A DNA stretch of 48,116 nt, taken from the NCBI GenBank assembly GCA_030748495.1, contig JASMLX010000014.1:20207-68322 (forward strand), read 5' to 3'. Position numbers and translations under genes: made by a program. Every line of letters starts with the position of its first letter. The first letter of the stretch is position 1. The stretch comes from Candidatus Poribacteria bacterium. Lineage in GTDB: Bacteria; Poribacteria; WGA-4E; UBA9662. Of the stretch, positions 17,632 through 26,398 are shown piece by piece. The notes below the pieces were generated by a model. The model had not been told where the DNA came from. It made no database searches and was given only the letters and a program-made list of their open reading frames with translations.

Positions 17632-18513
17632 ATGAGTATTTTAGTTGATAAAAATACCAAGGTAATCGTGCAAGGGTTAACTGGACGGGCCGGTCAATTC
17701 CACGCGCAGCAGTGTGTGGCCTACGGTACCCAGATCGTCGGTGGGGTAACTCCCGGCAAAGGCGGTTTAAGCGTAGACGGGATACCTGTTTTCGACACGG
17801 TCGAGGCCGCACGAATCGCCACCGGGGCAGATGCTTCTATGGTCTACGTTCCCGCTGCTTTCTCTGCTGACGCGGTAATGGAAGCCGCTAAGGCCGGGAT
17901 ACGCCTGATTATCTGCATTACCGAAGGAATACCCGTTTTAGATATGGTCAAAGTGAAACGGTATTTGGAAGGCCTGAACTCCGACCGAGGGGAGATTCGC
18001 CTCATCGGCCCTAATTGTCCGGGTATTATTACCCCCGGCCAATGCAAGATCGGTATTATGCCCGGATATATCCATCAACCGGGAAAAATCGGCATTGTCT
18101 CTCGAAGCGGAACCCTGACCTATGAAGCGGTGCATCAAGTTACGCAGTTGGGATTGGGACAATCGACCTGTGTTGGTATTGGTGGCGATCCGATCAACGG
18201 TACGAGTTTCGTCGATACCTTAGCCCTGTTTGAAGCCGATGAAGATACAGAAGCCGCGATTATGATTGGCGAGATCGGTGGAACGGCAGAAGAAGAGGCG
18301 GCTGATTTTGTCAAACGGGAAGTCAGCAAACCGGTGGTTGGATTTATCGCCGGACAGACCGCACCAAAAGGGAAACGAATGGGACACGCCGGGGCGATAA
18401 TCTCCGGAGGTAAAGGAACCGCTGCCGAAAAGATCGAGGTGTTACAGGCGGCCGGCATCGCTGTCGCCAAAAGCCCGGCTGAAATGGGTCAAACACTGGC
18501 CGGCGTTCTCTAG
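17632..18513 (+). CDS. sucD: Succinyl-CoA synthetase alpha subunit (293 aa)
   Basis: ADP/GDP-forming succinate:CoA ligase, alpha chain: binds CoA, and its active-site histidine carries the phosphate. The CoA-binding Rossmann start is [20 protein letters not shown], with [11 protein letters not shown] and [20 protein letters not shown] following. The phosphohistidine is H252 in [17 protein letters not shown]. The length matches the family. The beta subunit gene (sucC) is not next to it in this window, although the two are usually adjacent, so it must be encoded elsewhere. The start follows GGAGAAGGA directly. It lies between pgk and rlmB on the same strand. Confidence 0.96.
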   Translation: MSILVDKNTKVIVQGLTGRAGQFHAQQCVAYGTQIVGGVTPGKGGLSVDGIPVFDTVEAARIATGADASMVYVPAAFSADAVMEAAKAGIRLIICITEGIPVLDMVKVKRYLEGLNSDRGEIRLIGPNCPGIITPGQCKIGIMPGYIHQPGKIGIVSRSGTLTYEAVHQVTQLGLGQSTCVGIGGDPINGTSFVDTLALFEADEDTEAAIMIGEIGGTAEEEAADFVKREVSKPVVGFIAGQTAPKGKRMGHAGAIISGGKGTAAEKIEVLQAAGIAVAKSPAEMGQTLAGVL

Positions 18514-18543
18514 CCTGACCGAGATTCATCAGCAGGAGTCGCT

Positions 18544-19335
18544 GTGTTGGCGGATCGCATATCCAAGCCGGGTAGATCCAGTCTTGGTCAAACGACAACG
18601 ATTGTCGCCGGTCGGAGACCGGTTGCCGAGTTGCTGAAAAATCGGGAGCAAGAGATCGAACGCCTGTTGGTGGCCGAGCGTCTTGTCAAGAGCCAAAAAG
18701 GTCAGGCTATCCAACGGTTGCTGAGTGACGCTAATCGCCGACAAATTCCCGTAGAATCGGTTCCAACTGAAAATCTAGACCAACTGTCGCCCTCACCCCA
18801 CCAGGGGGTAGTTGCTTTTGTTCGAACCTCAGCCTACCTATCTGTTGAAACACTCCTATCTCAGGCTGGCCCAATACCGTTATTGGTCATGCTGGACAGC
18901 GTTCAAGATCCGCATAATCTAGGGGCTATTATCCGTACCGCTGAAGCGTCCAATGCTGACGGTGTGATTATTCCTGAAAGACGGTCTGCCAGTTTGACCA
19001 CCGGAGCCTTCAAATCCTCTGCCGGAGGTGTTGCCCATCTGCCGGTGGCACGGGTAAAGAATCTGGTACGAACCATCGAATGGCTACAGTCTAAACATAT
19101 ATGGGTGGTTGGCACCGATCTAACCGGTGATCAACTGTATACTCAGTCCGATTTTCGGCAACCGATTTGCATCGTCCTGGGTGGTGAAGGCGACGGCCTG
19201 CGTCGGCTGACAAGAGAGCGTTGTGATTTCTGCGTTAGGATTCCGATGTTGGGTAAAATTGAGTCGCTGAACGTCTCAGTGGCGGCAGGGGTGCTACTCT
19301 ATGAGGCGGTTCGACAGCGGATGACCGACGTATAA
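18544..19335 (+). CDS. rlmB: 23S rRNA (guanosine-2'-O-)-methyltransferase, RlmB/TrmH type (263 aa)
   Basis: SPOUT-class RNA methyltransferase using S-adenosylmethionine. The N-terminal substrate domain has VAGRRPVAELL and ends at SPHQGVVAFV. The catalytic knot shows the three family motifs: motif 1 LDSVQDPHNLGAIIRTAEAS, motif 2 IVLGGEGDGLRR and motif 3 IPMLGKIESLNVSVAAGVLL. This is the RlmB arrangement (2'-O-methylation of G2251 in 23S rRNA in E. coli), though TrmH-like paralogues share it. GTG at 18544 is the start, with AGGAG eight bases before. The stop is directly followed by the ATG of the next gene. Confidence 0.92.
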   Translation: MLADRISKPGRSSLGQTTTIVAGRRPVAELLKNREQEIERLLVAERLVKSQKGQAIQRLLSDANRRQIPVESVPTENLDQLSPSPHQGVVAFVRTSAYLSVETLLSQAGPIPLLVMLDSVQDPHNLGAIIRTAEASNADGVIIPERRSASLTTGAFKSSAGGVAHLPVARVKNLVRTIEWLQSKHIWVVGTDLTGDQLYTQSDFRQPICIVLGGEGDGLRRLTRERCDFCVRIPMLGKIESLNVSVAAGVLLYEAVRQRMTDV

Positions 19336-19983
19336 ATGAACAACATTGTTGTCACTAATGATGGATCGGCCTCGATTTTTTCCACCCGGTTTGGCGAACA
19401 GTATCACTCCAAACACGGTGCCTGGGCCGAATCGATGCATGTTTTTATTAAAATGGGATTGTGCCAAAAACGGCATCTACCCAAACTCTCAGTCTTTGAA
19501 ATGGGGTTCGGTTCCGGCCTCAACCTGCTACTGAGTATCAAGCACCTGCCCGCCAATTGTCACCTCTATTACGAGACCGTCGAGAAGTTCCCTCTTCAGT
19601 CAACAGAATATGAAGCCTTTGCCGTCCACCTAACAAGTGAAGATCAAGCCATCCTCAAGCAGTTGCACTGCTACGATTGGAACCGGACGATCGACTTTTC
19701 CGCTCAGGTACAGGTCAGAAAGATTCAGACCGATATTTGTCACTATACTCCGTCACAGACGTTTGATATCGTCTACTACGACGCTTTCAGTCCGCGGGCA
19801 CAACCCGAATGTTGGGAAGCCCAGATTTTCAGCGGTCTGTATGATCGTTTAGCCGATGATGGCATCTTGGTTACCTACTGTGCCAAAGGGAGCGTTAAGC
19901 GCCTACTGTCAAAAATCGGGTTTCAGGTCCGTACCCTGCCCGGTCCGCCCTATAAGCGTGAAATGATTCAAGCCGTCAAGTAA
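19336..19983 (+). CDS. mnmD: tRNA 5-(aminomethyl)uridine methyltransferase, stand-alone MnmD (215 aa)
   Basis: The sequence FGEQYHSKHGAWAESMHVFI, the SAM-binding FEMGFGSGLNLLLSI, and FDIVYYDAFSPRAQPECWEA identify the methyltransferase half of MnmC (DUF752), which makes the last step of mnm5(s2)U at the tRNA wobble position. In E. coli it is fused to an FAD-dependent oxidase; here the chain ends after the methyltransferase domain, as in many non-proteobacterial genomes. The ATG follows the rlmB stop with no gap, so the pair is certainly one operon of RNA modification. A signal ending SVKRLLSKIGFQVRTLPGPP is also typical. Confidence 0.9.
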   Translation: MNNIVVTNDGSASIFSTRFGEQYHSKHGAWAESMHVFIKMGLCQKRHLPKLSVFEMGFGSGLNLLLSIKHLPANCHLYYETVEKFPLQSTEYEAFAVHLTSEDQAILKQLHCYDWNRTIDFSAQVQVRKIQTDICHYTPSQTFDIVYYDAFSPRAQPECWEAQIFSGLYDRLADDGILVTYCAKGSVKRLLSKIGFQVRTLPGPPYKREMIQAVK

Positions 19984-19994
19984 ACTTGACCTGC

Positions 19995-20237
19995 CTAGAT
20001 TGTACAGAAGGTCCGTTCCACTTGATACTTTTCACCCCAAAAAACTGACTCGGGTTTATCTTGAACTATGAGATGGTCCCCATTGACAAGAGTAAAGATC
20101 GTCCAAGTTTCAGTGGACTCTACCATTGCATTTGGTCTGGAAATATCAGACGGTGTTTGAGAGCTTAACGCCTGAGGTAGGCGTTGGAATTTGAATTCTG
20201 TGGAGAATTGTCTTCTTCTCTGTGCCATTTTTTCCAC
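19995..20237 (-). pseudogene. Chimeric remnant: IS3-type OrfA start joined to a FlbD-like sequence
   Basis: The first part, MAQRRRQFSTEFKFQ and QALSSQTPSDISR, looks like the N-terminus of an IS3-family OrfA transposase. The second part, PNAMVESTETWTIFTLVNGD and HLIVQDKPESV, resembles the FlbD-type flagellar regulator (target strand IETTPDTVITLVNG...IVKES). Near 20035 a run of six T residues changes the frame at the expected VVEKVIKY end. It appears to be a fusion made by insertion or recombination and then decay. The FlbD reading is a judgement from pattern only. If right, it is a second flagellar trace besides the flagellin at 4717. Confidence 0.45.
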
Positions 20238-20361
20238 CTCTATTTTTCCTATTGTAAGAGGTAAAACCCATCTTAGCGACTACTCCAAAAATTGAGGGGC
20301 ATTATATAAGCACCAAAGCGGTGGTGATGCCAAGCGGATTCGTGGGCCTTCGTGATCCCAC

Positions 20362-21453
20362 CTACACCGCATACTGTTCCAACACCTGCCGCTCGATCTC
20401 AATTCCCAGCCCCGGTGCATTCGGCACCGGCACTTCACCATCTACCGTCTGAATCGGGTTCTTCGCCAGTTCCGTCCGCAACCCATTCTCCGTCATATCG
20501 TATTCAAACAGCGACGGAATCGAGTTCAACACCTGCGGCCAGTCTGGAATCGTGGCCTGCCAGTGCACCGTGGCCGCCAGCCGTATATGACCTCCCCACA
20601 TATGCGGTAACACCCGCACCCGGTTCACATCGGCCATGGTCGTCACCTTCCGGCACTCTGTGAACCCGCCGGCAATGCTGATATCGGGCTGCACAATATC
20701 CAGCGCCTGCTCCTGAATCAACCGTCGAAATGCCCAGCGTCCGGCCAGTGCCTCGGCCCCTGCAATCCGCATCGGCAACGTCCGCTTGATCTCCAGATAA
20801 CCCTCTACATCGTCCGTCACTGTCGGCTCTTCATACCAAAATAAATCGCTCTCGGCCATCTTCAACCCCACATCAATGGCCGTACCCACATCATAACCGC
20901 AATTTGCGTCCACCGCCAACAGAATCTCCGGCCCAATCGCCTCTCGAACCGCCGCCACATTCCTCACGTCGTAAGCCTCTCCAAATCCCACCTTCATCTT
21001 CACCGCTCCAAACCCCTGGTCCACATATCCTTTCGCTTCGTCCACCAGTGCTTGGGTCACATCCGCCCGATCTTTGCGGAACAGCCCGCTGGCATACGCC
21101 GGAATCCGATCGCGCACTTTTCCGCCCAACAGTTGCCACACCGGCATCTCTAGTGCCTTCCCCAGAATATCCCACAGCGCAATATCCACTCCGCTGATCG
21201 CCCGGGGGCTCTCACCATGTTCGAACAAATCGTGCCAAACCGTCTCAACATCAAACGGACTGCGCCCAATCAAGCAGCGTTCCACCGTTTCCTCCTTCAA
21301 CCCACCGCTTCCTTCCCCCCATCCCGTAATTCCGCTATCCGTCACAATCTCTGTGACCACGGCAGATCGCGAGGTATTCCAAGACCCTGAATTTGCAAAT
21401 TTCTCCTGCACCGGATATCGAAGCCTGTATTCCTTCACCTCAACAATTTTCAT
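20362..21453 (-). CDS. Mandelate racemase / muconate lactonizing enzyme-family protein (363 aa)
   Basis: Enolase-superfamily enzyme that abstracts a proton next to a carboxylate, with Mg2+. The catalytic set is complete: the K-x-K base pair K152/K154 (AVKMKVGFG), metal ligands D182 (AVDANCGY), E208 (WYEEP) and E234 (AGAE), and a D257/H284 dyad (VQPDI and LPHMWGGH). K-x-K plus His/Asp is the mandelate racemase type, including sugar-acid dehydratases such as galactonate dehydratases. A sugar-acid dehydratase is the best guess, but the substrate is not fixed. The start ATG at 21453 is 21 nt after the stop of the propeller gene 21475-23343, so both form one operon. Confidence 0.88.
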   Translation of the reverse strand: MKIVEVKEYRLRYPVQEKFANSGSWNTSRSAVVTEIVTDSGITGWGEGSGGLKEETVERCLIGRSPFDVETVWHDLFEHGESPRAISGVDIALWDILGKALEMPVWQLLGGKVRDRIPAYASGLFRKDRADVTQALVDEAKGYVDQGFGAVKMKVGFGEAYDVRNVAAVREAIGPEILLAVDANCGYDVGTAIDVGLKMAESDLFWYEEPTVTDDVEGYLEIKRTLPMRIAGAEALAGRWAFRRLIQEQALDIVQPDISIAGGFTECRKVTTMADVNRVRVLPHMWGGHIRLAATVHWQATIPDWPQVLNSIPSLFEYDMTENGLRTELAKNPIQTVDGEVPVPNAPGLGIEIERQVLEQYAV

Positions 21454-21474
21454 AAACTTTTCCCTACATCCATG

Positions 21475-23343
21475 TTATGCACCTCGATCCAGCACATCTG
21501 GTAGTTGATAACTGTACACATGCGATCCACTGGCAAAGTAGATGCACCCGTCAAGGAGATCCCCACCTGGCCCGATGAGGAAGGGCAATTCTGCTAGAAG
21601 CTTGATTTCGTATGTTGACGGATTGATCTCTGCAATACCCTTCACCAAAAGCATGTAGACTGTGTCGCCGGATGCGGGTACGAATATCCTGGGCCCTTGC
21701 TGGTAGTTAGTCTTGCCCAGGTGGTCGTCGAAGTCTTCTTCGTGTACGATCTTTCGTGTCCCCGGGTCAAAGACGAAGAAGCGGCAGCGGTTGACGATTC
21801 CGTAGATGAGGTTGTCGGGACCGGGACACAGGTCGGTGTATTCTTCGGCATCATCGTGAACAACTTCGTGCCAGTCCAGCTCTCTGGTTTCCATATCGAT
21901 GATGTAGAGCTCAGCGACTTCAGCAATCCTTTCGCCTCCTGTTCCTGGGCTGGTGGTAGTGCCGCACAGGAGTTTATCCACGGACAGCGGGGCAATGCTG
22001 AAGGTTGAGTGATCTGGCAGGATGTCGGTGTGTTTCAGGAGCGTTGCCGTTTCCGTCTCCCGATCCCAAAACAGCAAGCCCCCGCCGGTGTAGCCGTAAC
22101 CAGGTGTGCCTGCCAGGATCACATTTTTGCCATCGGGATGGGCAAGTAGGGCGTGGGGACGATTGATATCCGGCTCGCATTCCGTCAGGAAACGCGGGTT
22201 CGAATCTGGGTTGTCTTTGTCGGTTCGGATCCAGGGTCGAGATGGATCCCACTCCAACAGGTACCCATGTGTGTATCCGCCGACGAAAAATCGGTCGCCC
22301 TGGCGAGCTACCGTATTCCATTGGCCGTGGCTTTCACGGTTGATCCATTCGTCGGTCTTTGGATTGAAACTGAAGAACCGCATGGGAAACGCCGTTCCAC
22401 CGCAGATGGTACCATCGGGTGCAGCCGCAAGGCCCATCAGGTGTGCACCTTCACTCGTGTAATCGAAACCGAGTTCTCTCCTTTCACCGCAGGGGCTGTC
22501 AATGACAAGTCTCCGGTCGATAAGGTCGCATTCGATTAGTCTGCTGCCGTCGGGGAAGTCTCGATGAAAGAGCCCCTGGTGACTGGTGATGATGGGTTTT
22601 TCGTTTTGTTGTTCGTGCTGGCTAACTCTTGTCGTTCTACCCTCGTACAACTCATACCAGATGTCGCCGCCACTGACTGTCAGTCCATAAACCTTCCCAT
22701 TCAAGTTTCGGTAGACATGAGCGGTCCCGGTCTCCCGCTCTGATTCGTCCATGATAGGTGCCGCTTGGCCGCTCTCAGGTTCGAATGCGATGATCTGACT
22801 CGCAGTGTTGCCGACGGCAAAGTAAATCCATCCAGTATCATCCGCCGCCACGCTGCGTTGATACTGTCGCCAGTTCTGATCGTACACGTGTCCGTAGTCC
22901 TTGAACTTTTCCGTGGCCGGGTCGTAGCAGACTAGGCCGCTGTCCGGATAGCTGGCGGACCAGATCCTGCCCCGGTCGTCCTCCGTCATCCCCATAGACA
23001 TCTGAGGAACGGTTTGGCGACAGAAGGTGAATTCCCGTTTCTCTGCATCGAACTCAACGAAGTGGCTGTTGAAGTGGGTGTAGTACCTGTTGCGGCTGGA
23101 TAGGATCGAGGCGAAAGGGCAATCGTGTCCCGGCGGGAAGGGCAGTGGGAACTCTTCGCTCTGTCCAGTCTCTGCGTCAATGCAGAGGAGAGCATAGCCA
23201 CCCCGGTGGTCGAAGAGCCAGACGAGAACAACGTTTCGTCCTTCACCGTCTGTGGTGGCAACGATGCCACGGTGATTGCTGGTGGTGGTGGCTACGCCGT
23301 GACGAAAGAATCCGTTGCCGAGAGATTGGGTAGTGTAAGTCAT
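21475..23343 (-). CDS. Beta-propeller protein, cytosolic (622 aa), partner of the enolase-type enzyme
   Basis: There is no signal peptide. The chain is a series of propeller-like strands with recurring units such as GLVCYDPATEKFKDYGHVYD, IIAFEPESGQ, RFFSFNPKTDEWINRESHGQ, LLFWDRETETATLLKHTDIL and FFVFDPGTRKIVHEEDF. It resembles NHL/SMP-30-like or two-propeller WD-type folds; 622 aa is enough for two seven-bladed propellers. Conserved His and Asp residues (THFNSHFVEF; NRPHALLAHPDGKN) may bind a metal or a sugar acid. The gene lies just upstream of the mandelate-racemase-type gene, so it may act on the same compound, for example as a lactonase or lyase. I cannot assign it to a named family. Confidence 0.75.
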   Translation of the reverse strand: MTYTTQSLGNGFFRHGVATTTSNHRGIVATTDGEGRNVVLVWLFDHRGGYALLCIDAETGQSEEFPLPFPPGHDCPFASILSSRNRYYTHFNSHFVEFDAEKREFTFCRQTVPQMSMGMTEDDRGRIWSASYPDSGLVCYDPATEKFKDYGHVYDQNWRQYQRSVAADDTGWIYFAVGNTASQIIAFEPESGQAAPIMDESERETGTAHVYRNLNGKVYGLTVSGGDIWYELYEGRTTRVSQHEQQNEKPIITSHQGLFHRDFPDGSRLIECDLIDRRLVIDSPCGERRELGFDYTSEGAHLMGLAAAPDGTICGGTAFPMRFFSFNPKTDEWINRESHGQWNTVARQGDRFFVGGYTHGYLLEWDPSRPWIRTDKDNPDSNPRFLTECEPDINRPHALLAHPDGKNVILAGTPGYGYTGGGLLFWDRETETATLLKHTDILPDHSTFSIAPLSVDKLLCGTTTSPGTGGERIAEVAELYIIDMETRELDWHEVVHDDAEEYTDLCPGPDNLIYGIVNRCRFFVFDPGTRKIVHEEDFDDHLGKTNYQQGPRIFVPASGDTVYMLLVKGIAEINPSTYEIKLLAELPFLIGPGGDLLDGCIYFASGSHVYSYQLPDVLDRGA

Positions 23344-23518
23344 GGGTTGTCTGTTTTAAAACCTATAATAATGACCAGCCCGAGGTTTAGAGCGATTGAA
23401 GACGCATCAGCTGGTAGATTTCTGCTGATTTTGCCAGCGTTGGGGCAAAAAGTCAAATATGTTAGCCCAGGCTTGCAGAAACAATAAGTTTAGTCTATTC
23501 AGCCCTCAAGGTTAACCT

Positions 23519-23800
23519 TTAATGATTCCAGACATTGACTGTTTTACTCTGCGTCTGGTTGCCTACCGTCACAATATACAGACCGGTGGCTACCACCTCT
23601 CCACTGTGGTCTCTACTAGACCAACGAATGGCCTGTTTACCTTGGCCGAATGTCTGCTGCTGGTCCATCCATTCAACCAGTTGACCAGTTGACCAGTTGA
23701 CCAGTCACGTTATAGACTTTGATGGTGACACGGGCCGGCTAGTCCAGAGTGAAAGAAAGAGATGGTGCTCAACTGGAGTATTGACAAACGCAGGGGTGGT
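23519..23800 (-). pseudogene. FlgD-like C-terminal sorting domain, inactivated by an 8-bp repeat expansion and a stop
   Basis: The minus strand reads SLSFTLD, TAG, PARVTIKVYNVTGQLV, then in another frame EWMDQQQTFGQGKQAIRWSS, RDHSGEVVATGLYIVTVGNQ and TQSKTVNVWNH-stop. This is the whole Ig-like end domain used as a C-terminal secretion signal. The frame breaks at a short tandem repeat (23677-23704). With two fewer 8-bp units the frame would run VTGQLVEWMDQ without interruption. The TAG stands where a Gln is expected. No upstream body of the protein remains. Confidence 0.7.
23677..23704. repeat. 8-bp tandem repeat (CCAGTTGA, 3.5 copies)
   Basis: CCAGTTGA is repeated three times, followed by CCAG. 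It sits inside the FlgD-like remnant, and the copy number decides the reading frame: one unit is in frame, the present three are not. Confidence 0.9.
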
Positions 23801-23899
23801 GACGTGACTGTGAGATCGGCTAATCCTAGCTTCATGGCTTCTATCAGGTGGTGGGTTCAATCCGAACTCTCGAACGGCATTTGACTAATTTCGGTCTTC

Positions 23900-23925
23900 A
23901 ATACGGCGTGAATTCACGCCGTATT
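23900..23925. repeat. Perfect 26-bp palindrome
   Basis: AATACGGCGTGAA joined to its exact reverse complement, centred on GAATTC, with no loop. It is followed by AAAAGCC. It could be an operator, a cruciform or an end-joining scar of a lost element. It is not a normal terminator because it lacks both a loop and a T-run. Confidence 0.85.
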
Positions 23926-23978
23926 AAAAGCCATTAAGGTGGCGGTACCGCTTGCCGATCCAAGTACTGGGAAATTTT

Positions 23979-24120
23979 CGTTGACATCGGTTCGATCACA
24001 TTGATTATAATCGGCAGTACCAATGTCAACATCAGTAGTGTTCCCGCCTTCTCTCAAAATCTGCAAGCCGGCTTGTGTAACCAGCGGTTGACAAATAGCC
24101 GCCAATCAACCGAGACCAAA
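23979..24120 (-). pseudogene. Gamma-glutamyltransferase N-terminal fragment
   Basis: The minus strand reads MAAICQPLVTQAGLQILREG and GNTTDVDIGTA, then after a shift INVIEPMST. The family has SQPLA-x-QAG-x-x-IL-x-x-GGNAVDAAVA-x-x-A and NV-x-EP-x-STGIGGD near the start, so this is an amputated and shifted GGT or Ntn-hydrolase relative. The catalytic Thr region is absent. The original start and the rest of the gene have been lost. Confidence 0.7.
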
Positions 24121-24161
24121 AGGTTGAGACAATAACCGCCAGATATTGGCTTTCCTACCGG

Positions 24162-24938
24162 TTAAATCTGCTTGGCTTCAGGGATCGGGTTAATGCCGGT
24201 GACCATCATTCCCTGGCCGGGTGACTGGTGGACGTCTCGCAACGGCTGGTCAGAAGCCGAGCGGAACTGAAAAAGAACAAGTCGGCGGGGATGATCGCTG
24301 CGGTTAGGGTAGGAACCGTGGGGGGTCAGATAGTTGAAAATCAACAGATCGCCCGCTTTGCCCTCGCAAGGTGTCGCAGCTTCAATCGGATACTCTTCCG
24401 TCGCTAGATAGTGACTGTCGTCGTGTTGGTGTGAAAGGGAGCCTTGACGATGAACGCCCGGCATTACACAGAGACAACCCCCTTCGACAGTAGCATCTTC
24501 AAGGTAGATGACCGCTGCCAGCATGGTGTCGTCCGCATGCGGGAAATAGTCGTAGTCTTGATGTAACGGAAACGGTGACCCTTTTTCTGGTGGTTTAACG
24601 TGCAATTTTGTATGATGCAGTTGGACATTCGGTCCGATTAGACCGGAGACGATACCCGTCAATCCCGAATGTACCATCATCCGCGTAAACACCGCCGACT
24701 GGTACTGCATGTTGTGAATACTCAGTACTGAGGTCTGTCCCCGTTCCTCTTCATCGATCTGGCTCTCCTGCCACTTTCCACCCCAGGTGGCTTCTAATCG
24801 ACGGCCACTAGCCTGTAACCGTTCAAACATGGCATCTGTTTCCCCGATACACTCGTTAATTTCGACCGGGGTAAAGACCTGCTCAACAAGCAGGTAGCCG
24901 TTATCTTCATAAAATTGGATCTGTTCCGGTGTTATCAT
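24162..24938 (-). CDS. Phytanoyl-CoA dioxygenase-family protein (PhyH), 258 aa
   Basis: The third intact PhyH enzyme. The triad is H126 and D128 (PLHQDYDYF) and H207 (LTPHGSYPN), and R218 or R219 (HPRRLVLFQFR) is the likely 2-oxoglutarate binder. The start at 24938 follows TAGGAGA. The N-terminus (ITPEQIQFYEDNGYLLVEQV) is very close in style to the partial gene at 1-179. The neighbouring M20 peptidase is on the same strand but 234 nt upstream, so co-transcription is possible but not shown. The HQDYDYFPH form with a 2-residue spacing is close to the bacterial ectoine/phosphonate-like clade, but the substrate remains open. Confidence 0.9.
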   Translation of the reverse strand: MITPEQIQFYEDNGYLLVEQVFTPVEINECIGETDAMFERLQASGRRLEATWGGKWQESQIDEEERGQTSVLSIHNMQYQSAVFTRMMVHSGLTGIVSGLIGPNVQLHHTKLHVKPPEKGSPFPLHQDYDYFPHADDTMLAAVIYLEDATVEGGCLCVMPGVHRQGSLSHQHDDSHYLATEEYPIEAATPCEGKAGDLLIFNYLTPHGSYPNRSDHPRRLVLFQFRSASDQPLRDVHQSPGQGMMVTGINPIPEAKQI

Positions 24939-25172
24939 CTCGATCTCCTAAAGTTAATTCAGCACTATTTATTATGGCTTTCCGTTATGAACAGCAAAAT
25001 TTGGCACAAAACTCCACATATTCAACTGTCGAGAATCAACCGACAAGCCGTATATGGCCAGCATCCATCGAACCGGCGATCAAAACATAGGAATACTCAC
25101 TATAACACCGAGATTTACACCAGTTGTTCCACACACTAAGCATAACTGATTCAAAGTGTTCAGGAAAAGCAT

Positions 25173-26336
25173 CTAAAAATTGAGCATGGTCTGTTTGTAG
25201 ATTTCAACGGCCTGAATAACCTGGTTGCAATCAACCCACTCCACTGCTGCATGAGCCTGATCGATACTTCCCGGTCCTAAAACAATAGCCGGAATCCCCA
25301 GTGTCGTGAATTTGCTGGCATCGGTGCCGTACGGGACACCAGTGACAGTAGGCTGCCCCAGCACAGTCCGGCAGGCTTGGCGGCTGACTTGAACAATTTC
25401 AGCCTCGGTATCGGTTTCCATTGCAGAATCTAATAGAAACGGCTTTTCCAGTTCGACCTCTAATTCGGAATCCTGATCCTTCAACCGCTTGATTAGTTGT
25501 CGGAATGGCTGGAGCGTCTCTTCCGGTGTTTCGCCTGGAATCGTTCTGCGATCGATTTCGATCACACACTGATCGGGGACAAAGTTCACCTGCGCTCCAC
25601 CGGAAATGACGCCGATGTTCAATGTTGGGCATCCAACTAGCGGGTGCAACTCGGCTTCGTAAGTCGGGATAATTTCATCTTCGATGGCTAGAATCAACCT
25701 GGCCATCTTAGTAACGGCATTGACACCCAGATGTGGTTTGGAACTGTGAGCAGCAGTTCCTTTGACGATGATCCGGAACCTGGCTAATCCTTTATGGCTC
25801 CGAACTACTGCCAGATCAGTCGGTTCAGAGACCACAACAGCAGTTGCGTTAGTATTCTTTGCCAAAGCTAAAGCCCCTCGAAACAGATATTCCTCGTCTA
25901 CTACACCCGCGTACTGAATGGTAGACGGGGGGGTAATTCCAGCCTGTTTTAGTGCTTTGATTGCCATCATCATGGCCACCCCACCCGCTTTGGTATCACA
26001 GGCCCCACGACCATATAGAAGCCCGTTACTAATATGCGGCTCAAAGGGTGGAATGGTCATAATCTCAGCTGATGCAGTATCCATATGACATTCGAAGAGT
26101 AAAATACGGTCAGTCTGCTGACCTGCTAAGGTAGCGATGACGTTGGATCTATTTGGCAGTACCTTTTGTCGCTGACAGGGAATATCCAGGTCTTTAAAAA
26201 AGTTCTCCGTATAATTAGCCATCTCATTTTCGCCCTGTTGGCCACCAGGGAGATCAGGATTGATGCTTTCAATGGCCACAACATCCTGCAGTGTGGCTAA
26301 AACTTCATTCTCGCTTCTACTCCATGATGAGTTCAT
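25173..26336 (-). CDS. M20-family metallopeptidase (ArgE/DapE/ACY1 type, 387 aa)
   Basis: Di-zinc amidohydrolase. The metal and catalytic residues are in place: H84 and D86 (FECHMDTAS), D114 (GRGACDTKAGG), the general base E148 with E149 (VVDEEYLF), E171 (VSEPTDL) and H362 (DQAHAAVEW). A dimerisation lid with GTAAHSSKPHLGVNAV lies in the middle. It could be acetylornithine deacetylase, succinyl-diaminopimelate desuccinylase or an aminoacylase. The family alone does not decide, and there is no arginine or lysine pathway gene nearby. The ribosome site GGAAAGG precedes the ATG. It follows the export protein gene by 62 nt on the same strand, so it may be the last gene of that transcript. Confidence 0.88.
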   Translation of the reverse strand: MNSSWSRSENEVLATLQDVVAIESINPDLPGGQQGENEMANYTENFFKDLDIPCQRQKVLPNRSNVIATLAGQQTDRILLFECHMDTASAEIMTIPPFEPHISNGLLYGRGACDTKAGGVAMMMAIKALKQAGITPPSTIQYAGVVDEEYLFRGALALAKNTNATAVVVSEPTDLAVVRSHKGLARFRIIVKGTAAHSSKPHLGVNAVTKMARLILAIEDEIIPTYEAELHPLVGCPTLNIGVISGGAQVNFVPDQCVIEIDRRTIPGETPEETLQPFRQLIKRLKDQDSELEVELEKPFLLDSAMETDTEAEIVQVSRQACRTVLGQPTVTGVPYGTDASKFTTLGIPAIVLGPGSIDQAHAAVEWVDCNQVIQAVEIYKQTMLNF

Positions 26337-26398
26337 AGCAGAACCTTTCCGTTTTTATATTTGGGATCAACCCGAATTATGTTGAGGGTGGTATAACC

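Noticed and set aside
656..23800. Reassignment of TAG to glutamine
   Set aside because: Intact genes (flagellin end at 5902, PFOR delta-beta, sucD, mandelate-racemase-type gene) terminate with TAG, and the genes with internal stops also carry frameshifts. The pattern is better explained by decay.
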